Assembly: GCA_020217165.1 (NCBI GenBank)
Contig: JAIWOE010000142.1
Span: 1 to 9,732 of the forward strand
DNA from: Desulfovibrio sp.
GTDB taxonomy: Bacteria > Desulfobacterota > Desulfovibrionia > Desulfovibrionales > Desulfovibrionaceae
Direction: 5' to 3'
DNA: 9,732 nt
Numbering within the stretch: position 1 is the first letter of the stretch; each line of letters opens with the position of its first letter. Of this stretch, positions 1-5,607 are shown one piece after another. Made by a program: the position numbers and the translations under genes. Below the pieces are notes generated by a model. The model saw only the letters and a program-made list of their open reading frames with translations, had not been told where the DNA came from and did not search any database.

Positions 1-1634
1 TCATTTACGATTACAAGAATGCCAAGCACATTGTGCTGCAGACGCGCAACATCTTCGAGGCCATCAACGTCAAGGAAGTCAATGGCGTACTGGACAGCCT
101 GGATAACGGCGGCGTGCTGAGCGTCATTGATGTCCGGGCCAATGTCTCCGCCTCCAAGGCACAAAATTTCTTTATGATCCGCCCTGGGACCGACTATGCC
201 TTCAACCTGGCTGTGCTCAATGAGCTCATCTTCGCCAAGCTGTACAACGCCGCATATGTGGATCGGCATGTCAACAATTTCGAGGCATTGAAGAAGTTTG
301 TGGAGCCATACACTCCGGAATGGGCCGAAGGGGAAACCGGCATCGCCGCTGCGGCGTTGCGCAAGTTTGTCAGGCAACTGGTACAGGCCGCGCCAGCGGT
401 CATCTGGCATCCCGGCTGGATGGTGGCCCGCTATTCCGATTCCTTTTACGTTTCCCGCACGGCGTACCTCATCAACGCCCTGCTGGGGTCCATCGGCGCC
501 AAGGGTGGGCTGGCCATCACCAACACCGCCAAGGACGTGGGTCGCAAGGGTCTCAAAAAGTTTGTGGATTTGTTCGAGAAGCCAGCCATCCCCCGGGCCG
601 ATGGCGCAGGCTCCGTGCTCAAGCACATCGATGCCGGCCCCGGCCTGTTGCACAAGGCGTACGAGGCCATGGTCACGGGCCAGCCGTACCCGGTCAAGGC
701 CTACATCATCCATCGCCATGATCCCCTCATGGCCATGCCCGACCCTGACGCCATCCGCGAGGCCTGGGACAACCTGGATCTCATCGTCGCCACCACCTTC
801 ACTTGGTCCGACACGGCTTGGTACGCCGACGTCATCCTGCCCATGTCTCCGTACCTGGAGCGCGATTCCATCATCGCCGGGGGCTCCGGCCTCAAGCCCA
901 TGTTCTTCTACCGCGCCCGGGCCGTGGAGCCCCGGTACGACACCAAGGCGGACTGGGAGATCATCTGCGGCCTGGCCAAGGCCCTGGGCATTGAGAAGCT
1001 GGCCTTCGAGTCCCTGGAAGCCCTGCACGAGTATCAGCTGCAGGATACGGGCGTGACCCGCGCCGATTTTGAAAAGAGCGGTCAGGTGGCCCTGTGCGAC
1101 AAGCCCGTGTACAAGGACATGGCCGAATTCAAGTTCAAGACGCCTTCGGGCAAGCTGGAAGTGATCAACGAAAAATGGGAAGGCATGGGCCTGCCATCCC
1201 TCAAGCCATATGAATCCCCGGCCCGGCCCGAGGGGGACAACGCCTTCCGTATCGCTTTTGGGCGCTGTGCCTTGCATACCCAGGGCCACACCGTGAACAA
1301 CCCCTTGTTGCATCAGAAGATGTCCGAAAACACCCTCTGGCTGAACACCGCCCGCGCCAAGGCCCTGGGCGTGAACGATGGTGACACCGTGCGCATCCAG
1401 GGAGGCAACGGCAAGAAGGTGGAGGGGATCATCAAGGCCTACGTCACGGACTTCATCCACCCGGAGGTTGCCTTCATGATCCACGGCTTCGGTCACAAGC
1501 TGCCCCCCGAGTCCCGCGCCTTCAACAAAGGCGTGGCGGATCAGGAATTCATGATCGGTGGCCTGAAAAAGGAAGATGCTGCCGGCGGTGGATTGTCCCT
1601 GCAAGAGCACTTCGTGCGGGTGACCAAGGCGTAG
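1..1634 (+). CDS. Molybdopterin oxidoreductase catalytic subunit, polysulfide/thiosulfate reductase type (5' partial)
   Basis: This is the C-terminal part, about 543 residues, of a DMSO-reductase-family molybdenum enzyme. The frame is open to the left edge (first full codon at base 3), so the GTG at 33 is not the true start. The segment at about 120-330 (IRPGTD, then PYTPEW) matches the region just after the active-site loop in PsrA/PhsA-type enzymes. The stretch at about 690-880 (HRHDPLMAMPD, then TAWYADVILP and YLERD) is the typical second half of the molybdopterin fold. Bases from about 1245 encode the C-terminal cofactor-binding domain, with HTQGHTVNNP and the late HGFGHKLPPESR segment. 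Family members use a bis-MGD cofactor and reduce polysulfide, thiosulfate, tetrathionate or related oxyanions, usually outside the inner membrane with an FeS subunit and a membrane anchor. The twin-arginine signal, FeS cysteines and molybdenum ligand residue would all lie upstream, so the substrate cannot be decided. A terminator follows directly, so any partner subunits must be encoded upstream. Confidence 0.9.
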   Translation, partial: IYDYKNAKHIVLQTRNIFEAINVKEVNGVLDSLDNGGVLSVIDVRANVSASKAQNFFMIRPGTDYAFNLAVLNELIFAKLYNAAYVDRHVNNFEALKKFVEPYTPEWAEGETGIAAAALRKFVRQLVQAAPAVIWHPGWMVARYSDSFYVSRTAYLINALLGSIGAKGGLAITNTAKDVGRKGLKKFVDLFEKPAIPRADGAGSVLKHIDAGPGLLHKAYEAMVTGQPYPVKAYIIHRHDPLMAMPDPDAIREAWDNLDLIVATTFTWSDTAWYADVILPMSPYLERDSIIAGGSGLKPMFFYRARAVEPRYDTKADWEIICGLAKALGIEKLAFESLEALHEYQLQDTGVTRADFEKSGQVALCDKPVYKDMAEFKFKTPSGKLEVINEKWEGMGLPSLKPYESPARPEGDNAFRIAFGRCALHTQGHTVNNPLLHQKMSENTLWLNTARAKALGVNDGDTVRIQGGNGKKVEGIIKAYVTDFIHPEVAFMIHGFGHKLPPESRAFNKGVADQEFMIGGLKKEDAAGGGLSLQEHFVRVTKA

Positions 1635-1660
1635 ACACGCACAAGCTGGAACATAATGAA

Positions 1661-1702
1661 ACGTGCCCGGCGGCGTCAGGCCTCCGGGCACGTACGGTTT
1701 TT
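1661..1702 (+). terminator. Rho-independent terminator after the oxidoreductase gene, possibly bidirectional
   Basis: A perfect 10-bp inverted repeat (ACGTGCCCGG at 1661-1670, CCGGGCACGT at 1684-1693) continues, after one mismatch, into three more pairs (1672-1674 with 1680-1682) around a 5-base loop. Five T residues follow at 1698-1702. It begins 26 bases after the oxidoreductase stop codon. On the minus strand the same stem is followed by a looser T-rich run, so it may also stop readthrough from minE. Confidence 0.85.
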
Positions 1703-1735
1703 ATGGGATCATGAAATCTGACTGGCAGCGTGTTG

Positions 1736-1786
1736 AAAAGGCCACCCACGAGAGGGGAGCACCCTTTCCACAAAGTGCCCGCCCTC
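1736..1786 (-). terminator. Weak candidate terminator downstream of minE
   Basis: Read on the minus strand, 1786-1752 folds into an imperfect stem of about 11 pairs: GAGGG with CCCTC, one bulged base, then GG/GCAC with GTGC/TC including one G-U pair, around a 12-base loop. Four T residues follow, but only about 12 bases after the stem (complement of 1736-1739). The distance to the T run makes this a weak candidate. The stronger hairpin at 1661-1693 lies further downstream and could do the job instead. Confidence 0.3.
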
Positions 1787-1816
1787 AGAGTCAGATCTGC
1801 GTCAAGAGCAACTGTC

Positions 1817-2077
1817 TTAGCGGTGGTCGCCCTTGTCAGGCAGGGTGACGTTGAGTTCCAGGACGTGGCAATCGCCCTGGCGGTCAAGTTCGATTTTGAC
1901 CTGATCCTCGGTGACAGGGATATAGCGGCGGATGACCTCCAGCAGCTCCTTTTGTAGCACGGGCAGGTAGTCGTGCCCGCTGTTCAGGGCGCGCTGGTGG
2001 GCGACAATGATTTGCAGCCGTTCCTTGGCCACGCAGGCGCTGTTCTTTTTGGGCCGCAAAAAGTCGAAGATGCCCAT
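1817..2077 (-). CDS. minE: Cell division topological specificity factor MinE
   Basis: This 86-residue protein has the full MinE layout and is close to the usual length of about 88. It starts with a short membrane-targeting amphipathic segment ([11 protein letters not shown]), followed by the anti-MinCD helix region with the conserved [12 protein letters not shown] at about residues 19-30. The C-terminal topological-specificity domain follows, from [13 protein letters not shown] through LELNVTLP near the end. MinE stimulates the MinD ATPase at the membrane and drives MinCD away from midcell, restricting septum placement to the centre. The ATG at 2077 lies only 3 bases beyond the minD stop. Its ribosome binding site (GAGGGG, about 8 bases upstream) sits inside the end of minD, so the two genes are probably translationally coupled. 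It is the last gene of the minCDE operon. Confidence 0.97.
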   Translation of the reverse strand: MGIFDFLRPKKNSACVAKERLQIIVAHQRALNSGHDYLPVLQKELLEVIRRYIPVTEDQVKIELDRQGDCHVLELNVTLPDKGDHR

Positions 2078-2080
2078 GGG

Positions 2081-2911
2081 TTATGCCCCTCTGGCCTTCT
2101 TGTCCTTGCCGAAGAGCTTGGCCAGGAAGCCGCGTTTTTCCGGAGTGATGAAGCGCAGGGGCCGTTCTTCGCCAGAGAGGCGGGCCACGGCGTCGGCATA
2201 GGCCTGGCCGGCTTCGGTATCCCCATCAAGAATGACGGGATTGCCCTCGTTGGAGGCCTGCAGGATGGCGCGGGATTCCGGAATGACGCCCAACAACGGC
2301 ACAGCCAGGATATCCTGCACGTCCTGCACGCTGAGCATCTCGCCCCGGGCCACGCGCTCTGGATCGTAGCGGGTGATGAGCAGGCGTTCGCGCACCGGGG
2401 CGTGGCCTTCGATGGCGCGCCTGGTCTTGCTGGCCAGCAGGCCGATGATGCGGTCCGAATCCCGTACGGACGAGACTTCCGGATTGCAGACCACAATGGC
2501 TTCGTCGGCGTGGTGCATGGCCATCATGGCCCCGTGCTCGATGCCGGCCGGGGAGTCGCACAGAATGTAGTCGAATTCCTCGCGGAGTTGATCGATAATC
2601 ACCTGCACGCCCTCGGGGGTCAGGGCGTCCTTGTCCCGGGTCTGGGATGTGGGCAGGATAAACAACGAATCCACGCGCTTGTCCTTGATGAGGGCCTGGC
2701 GCAAGGCGGCCTCGCCGTGGATGACATTGATGAAGTCATACACCACGCGGCGTTCGCAGCCCATGATGAGGTCCAGGTTGCGCAGGCCCACGTCGAAATC
2801 GATGACGACGACTCTTTTTCCCCGCAGGGCCAGCCCGGTGCCCATGGCGGCCACGGTGGTGGTTTTGCCCACCCCGCCCTTGCCCGAAGTGACGACGATG
2901 ACGGTTGCCAC
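2081..2911 (-). CDS. minD: Septum site-determining ATPase MinD
   Basis: The 276-residue product is a canonical MinD, a ParA-like ATPase that binds the inner membrane in its ATP form and recruits MinC or MinE. The deviant Walker A motif GKGGVGKTT spans residues 10-18, with signature Lys11 and catalytic Lys16. Asp40 lies in FDVGLRNLDL, the switch II region has CDSPAGIE, and NPEVSSVRDSDR is also intact. The C-terminal membrane-targeting helix (RGFLAKLFG) is present and is followed by about eight extra, mostly charged residues compared with E. coli MinD. The start is a GTG at 2909-2911, chosen because it gives the conserved N-terminus (M-A-T-V-I-V-V-T-S) and has AGGA about 8 bases upstream. It lies 39 bases after minC and 3 bases before minE, in one operon. 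Confidence 0.98.
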   Translation of the reverse strand: MATVIVVTSGKGGVGKTTTVAAMGTGLALRGKRVVVIDFDVGLRNLDLIMGCERRVVYDFINVIHGEAALRQALIKDKRVDSLFILPTSQTRDKDALTPEGVQVIIDQLREEFDYILCDSPAGIEHGAMMAMHHADEAIVVCNPEVSSVRDSDRIIGLLASKTRRAIEGHAPVRERLLITRYDPERVARGEMLSVQDVQDILAVPLLGVIPESRAILQASNEGNPVILDGDTEAGQAYADAVARLSGEERPLRFITPEKRGFLAKLFGKDKKARGA

Positions 2912-2950
2912 GTGTGTAGTCCTGTGCTGCCTAAATTAATGGAAGATCAC

Positions 2951-3670
2951 TTACAATTTTCCGCTTGCGCCGGGCTCTGCCAAGCCGTAGGGGGCTGCGT
3001 GAATGGTCAATTCCTCGCCCTCCAGCAGGCACAGGGCCGGGCCGGGGGAGGTGCGGCCCACCAGTTCGTCACTGGTGAGGTACACGCCGGCCACGCCCAC
3101 CAGCTCGGGCAAAAACTGGCCGCAATGCACGCGGGCCTCCACATCGCCCAGGGCCCCGGCCAAGGCGCGTCCCCGCAGGGCACCATACACATGGATGTTG
3201 CCATCGGCAAGAACCTCGGCCCCGGGATTCACCCCGGCAAGCACAATCAAATCACGGCCCTTGGCATAGATGGTTTGCCCGCAGCGCACGGGCCGGTCCA
3301 CCACCATGGGGGGCACCCGCTCTGCCTTGGTGGACTGCATGGCGCGGGCCTGCTCCTCAAACTTGATGCAGCCCAGGGAGGGCAGCAGGGCCTCTTGGGC
3401 AGGGGAAGGGTCTTTCACGGCCACGGGGGCCAGCCCGGCGCCGCGCAGGGTGTGCACAAGACGCGGCAGGTCCAGGGCATCCTTGTGCTCGCCCAGCCAG
3501 GAGCAGTCCAGGCAAATGAGGGAGCGGGCCAGCAGGTCCGGCCCGTCGGCTTCGCCGCGCATGCTGTCCAGGTGGGAGGCGATGTCCCCGGCTTCGGTGC
3601 TGCGCAGCAGCAGCATGGCCAGGGGGTGTACACGGCCTTTGATGTGAACGGGTTGGGGAGAATCAGGCAT
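2951..3670 (-). CDS. minC: Septum site-determining protein MinC (FtsZ assembly inhibitor)
   Basis: This 239-residue protein has the two MinC domains. The N-terminal FtsZ-inhibiting domain covers about residues 8-85. After a linker, the C-terminal beta-helix domain for dimerisation and MinD binding covers about 122-205, with ADGNIHVYG and LRGRALAG. A short extra tail follows. MinC is recruited to the membrane by MinD-ATP and blocks Z-ring assembly away from midcell. The usual MinD-contact motif RSGQ reads RCGQ (residues 129-132). The ATG at 3670 was chosen because GGAG sits 7 bases upstream and the domain begins right after it. The frame stays open for another 350 codons upstream, but there it runs antisense to the LytM gene. 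It is the first gene of the min operon, diverging from the peptidase gene. Confidence 0.96.
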   Translation of the reverse strand: MPDSPQPVHIKGRVHPLAMLLLRSTEAGDIASHLDSMRGEADGPDLLARSLICLDCSWLGEHKDALDLPRLVHTLRGAGLAPVAVKDPSPAQEALLPSLGCIKFEEQARAMQSTKAERVPPMVVDRPVRCGQTIYAKGRDLIVLAGVNPGAEVLADGNIHVYGALRGRALAGALGDVEARVHCGQFLPELVGVAGVYLTSDELVGRTSPGPALCLLEGEELTIHAAPYGLAEPGASGKL

Positions 3671-3733
3671 GAATCGGCTCCGCGTGGACAACCGGTTGCA
3701 GGGGGCTGGATTGTGCAGGGAACATGCAGGGGC

Positions 3734-3762
3734 ATGGTAGACGCCCAGGCTAGGGGAGGCAA
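3734..3762 (-). promoter_or_regulatory. Candidate sigma-70-type promoter for minCDE
   Basis: On the minus strand a -35-like TTGCCT (complement of 3757-3762) and a -10-like TACCAT (complement of 3734-3739) are separated by exactly 17 bases. Each box matches consensus at four of six positions. The predicted transcript would have a leader of roughly 55-60 bases before the minC ATG. This is a pattern match only. Confidence 0.4.
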
Positions 3763-3783
3763 GTCCGCAGGGGCAGATGACGG

Positions 3784-3822
3784 AAAAAAAAACTTGACGG
3801 CGAGGGGACTTTCCTCTGACAA
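3784..3822 (+). promoter_or_regulatory. Candidate promoter for the LytM peptidase gene, with upstream A-tract
   Basis: A run of nine A residues (3784-3792) lies one base before a good -35 box, TTGACG (3794-3799). After a 17-base spacer comes a poor -10-like TGACAA (3817-3822). The A-tract is placed like an UP element, which could offset the weak -10 box. The implied start point is about 25-30 bases before the ATG. It does not overlap the divergent minC promoter candidate. Confidence 0.4.
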
Positions 3823-3856
3823 CAACAGCGGCACCCTCCAGCTGGCGCACGCATTC

Positions 3857-4765
3857 ATGTTTCGAAAAAAATACCACATCGTCGTCTTTCGGGAAGACCA
3901 CAGCGACTGTCGCCACCTGCATTTGCGGGGTTGGCTGCTGCCTGCAGTGGTCATTGCGTTTCTGGCCCTTGCTGGCTCCATGGTGGTGCTGTGGTATCAG
4001 CAGCGCACGGAGGAGACCAGCGTCATCAAGATGGTCATAGAGCAGGATCGTGATGCCGTGCTCCGGGATGCCCTGCTGCTGCAGGCCTCCACGGTGCGCA
4101 CCCTGGCCAACCGGGCCGACCGCATCCTCCTGCTCAACACCAAGCTCTCCCTCATGTTTGGCAATCCAACTGAGGAAGACTTTGAGCGCGCCGCCACCAT
4201 GGGCCTGAAATATTCCCAGGACCGGCTGGAAAACGTGGCCTTGTACACCCCGCGGCAGATGGGTCGCCAGCTGCACCGGCTGCTGGACGAGATGGAAGAC
4301 GAGATCTTTTTGGAAGAAGCCCGACAGCAGGACATTTTTGTGGCCGTGCGCCAGCAGAGCCCCGCAGTCATACAGGAGCTGCCGTCCATCTGGCCGGTGC
4401 GGGGGCGTTTTACCTCGCCTTTTGGCCCGCGCCGACACCCCATCACGCGGCGCACTATCATGCACAAGGGCATAGACATTGCGGCCCCCGTGGGCACGCC
4501 CATCGTGGCCCCGGCCTCGGGCAAGGTGGTGTTTGCCAAGCGGTTTTCCGGCTACGGGCTGACCATCGAAATCGAGCACCGCCCGGGATTGCGCACGCGC
4601 TACGCCCATTGCAGCAGCATTCTGGTGAAAGTGGGAGATACGGTGAAGCGCGGGCAGATCATCGGCAGGGTGGGCGCCACCGGCCGGACCACAGGGTCGC
4701 ATTTGCATTACGAGGTGCACGTGCGAGGCCAGGTGGTGAACCCGCTGATTTATATTCTGAACTGA
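3857..4765 (+). CDS. Membrane-anchored M23 (LytM) family peptidase with coiled coil
   Basis: The 302-residue protein is built like a bitopic LytM factor. It has a short basic cytoplasmic N-terminus and one membrane segment at about residues 26-47. A helical, probably coiled-coil region covers about 50-150, followed by a C-terminal M23 domain from about 175. Zinc-site residues are present: His203 and Asp207 in HKGIDI, and His251 (YAH) plus His282/His284 in HLHYE. This predicts an active endopeptidase cutting peptidoglycan cross-bridges in the periplasm, not a degenerate EnvC/NlpD-type activator. The ATG at 3857 fits the conserved start (MFRKKYHIVVF), but no good Shine-Dalgarno sequence precedes it. 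The frame is open far upstream only as the antisense of minCD. It is transcribed divergently from minCDE, 186 bases apart, which suggests a role in division or cell shape; that link is inference. Confidence 0.93.
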   Translation: MFRKKYHIVVFREDHSDCRHLHLRGWLLPAVVIAFLALAGSMVVLWYQQRTEETSVIKMVIEQDRDAVLRDALLLQASTVRTLANRADRILLLNTKLSLMFGNPTEEDFERAATMGLKYSQDRLENVALYTPRQMGRQLHRLLDEMEDEIFLEEARQQDIFVAVRQQSPAVIQELPSIWPVRGRFTSPFGPRRHPITRRTIMHKGIDIAAPVGTPIVAPASGKVVFAKRFSGYGLTIEIEHRPGLRTRYAHCSSILVKVGDTVKRGQIIGRVGATGRTTGSHLHYEVHVRGQVVNPLIYILN

Positions 4766-4880
4766 CGCAGTCTGGTTCAGGCTGCCAACTTCTGGTGTGA
4801 TTCGTCTGCAACAGCTCGATACTTTCGTCCTTCTCCTGCAGGGAGGCCGTCCGAAGATCCGTGTGGATATCGCGGGACTT

Positions 4881-4935
4881 GCGGGACCTTCAGCCCCAGA
4901 GAAGCCTTGCCTGCGGTCCTGCGTGTTTGCCTTTT
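4881..4935 (+). terminator. Weak candidate terminator after the LytM gene
   Basis: GCGGGACC (4881-4888) can pair with GGTCCTGC (4915-4922), giving eight pairs including one G-U. Inner CAG/CTG pairs are possible within the 26-base loop. A TTTT run at 4932-4935 comes about nine bases after the stem. A second copy of the left arm (GCGGGAC, 4872-4878) could compete for the same partner. The gap 4766-4969 shows no other structure or gene. Confidence 0.25.
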
Positions 4936-4969
4936 GACGATGACGTATCTTGAAGATTGAATATTTGTA

Positions 4970-5374
4970 TCAGGGCCAGGCGGCGTCGTATATTTTGGCT
5001 TCGGAAAGGATGATGGAGCGGAATGAACTGCTGTTTGAATACGACATTTTGTTCAGGAATGTTTCCACCTCTTCCATGCTCTTCAAAAGCGCCACAAATT
5101 GTTGCCGACCAAGCTTGTATCGTTCGCCGGTGAATTCCACTTCGTAATAGACAAGGTATTGTTGCTTTTCTGTTTTAAACAGAGCAAGTACGTCCAGGTA
5201 ATTATTGACACTGCTTTCGCGCTCTTCCGCGGTCAACTCTTCGCGATAGAATGCAAGCAAGGCACCAGAGAACAATATATCACCCGAACCTCGGGGGAGT
5301 TTATACGACTTCAGTTTTCCGAGATGGATTGATGCAATGTCTTTTTCCGTAAGTCTGCGAGAAAACCACGCCAT
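4970..5374 (-). CDS. Hypothetical protein, 134 residues, low-GC orphan
   Basis: I do not recognise this protein. It is 134 residues, charged, with no signal peptide or membrane segment, so it is probably cytoplasmic. It starts MAWFSRRLTEKDIASIHLGK and has a middle segment rich in aromatic and charged residues (QQYLVYYEVEFTGERYK). A helix-like stretch (LLKSMEEVETFLNKM) leads into a serine-rich turn and a short hydrophobic C-terminal end. The ATG at 5374 has AAGGTGA 13 bases upstream, a little far but usable. By hand count the gene is about 46% GC, against about 60% for its neighbours, which hints at recent acquisition or different selection. It is a lone minus-strand gene between two plus-strand genes, in no operon. 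The coding call rests on an uninterrupted frame with protein-like composition and on the lack of a better frame. Confidence 0.7.
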   Translation of the reverse strand: MAWFSRRLTEKDIASIHLGKLKSYKLPRGSGDILFSGALLAFYREELTAEERESSVNNYLDVLALFKTEKQQYLVYYEVEFTGERYKLGRQQFVALLKSMEEVETFLNKMSYSNSSSFRSIILSEAKIYDAAWP

Positions 5375-5394
5375 ACAAGAGCTACCGTCACCTT

Positions 5395-5431
5395 GCTGCA
5401 GCGCCGGTGCAGCCGAGATGCAACTCGGCTG
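5395..5431. other. Two overlapping, mutually exclusive hairpins in the gap before the GGDEF-EAL gene
   Basis: Hairpin A pairs GCTGCA (5395-5400) with TGCAGC (5408-5413) around a 7-base loop. Hairpin B pairs CAGCCGAG (5410-5417) with CTCGGCTG (5424-5431) around a 6-base loop. Both are perfect and share bases 5410-5413, so only one can form at a time. No T run follows on either strand, so neither is a simple terminator. On the minus strand they fall in the likely 5' leader of the 134-residue orphan (B about 36 bases before its ATG). On the plus strand they lie about 180 bases upstream of the GGDEF-EAL gene. Confidence 0.45.
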
Positions 5432-5541
5432 TTGACTCGCAGCGTTGTTAATGGGATGCCAAACAGGGCCGGGGGCGCAAAACCGCCAACGGCAGTCGCC
5501 AATGCCAGCCTGAACTGCCAGGCAAGTATCACGGCTTGGTC

Positions 5542-5554
5542 ATGTTGTGAACAT
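5542..5554. promoter_or_regulatory. Short palindrome, possible operator
   Basis: The sequence ATGTTGTGAACAT is a perfect inverted repeat with 5-base arms and a 3-base centre, about 54 bases upstream of the GGDEF-EAL start. Size and position fit a dimeric repressor site, but arms this short occur by chance. I found no convincing -35/-10 pair beside it. Confidence 0.2.
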
Positions 5555-5607
5555 CTCAACACACTGTTCCTCCTGCTGTCCCTTCCGGGAGAGTACAGCC
5601 ACTGCCA

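Noticed and set aside
298..1056. 252-codon open frame inside the oxidoreductase gene
   Set aside because: It is Ser/Pro/Arg-rich, as expected of a shifted frame in GC-rich DNA, and overlaps a well-conserved enzyme.
1716..1796. 8-base inverted repeat ATCTGACT/AGTCAGAT with a 65-base interval
   Set aside because: It is short and widely spaced between two convergent genes. It could be chance and is not needed to explain termination.
3671..4720. Upstream extension of the minC frame to 589 codons
   Set aside because: The extension is antisense to the LytM peptidase gene, and minC has a good ribosome binding site at its own ATG (3670).
1973..4765. A 930-codon open frame running through the antisense of minDC into the LytM gene
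   Set aside because: The first 628 codons are the reverse complement of well-identified minD and minC and have a biased Gly/His/Gln-rich composition. Only the part from the ATG at 3857 encodes a recognisable protein.
5450..5515. Resemblance to a cyclic di-GMP-I (GEMM) riboswitch in GGGGGCGCAAAACC
   Set aside because: The tetraloop-receptor half and the intervening P1b stem are missing or far too short. Only a few bases match, and its position upstream of a cyclic di-GMP gene made the idea tempting. An Infernal search with the Rfam model would settle it.
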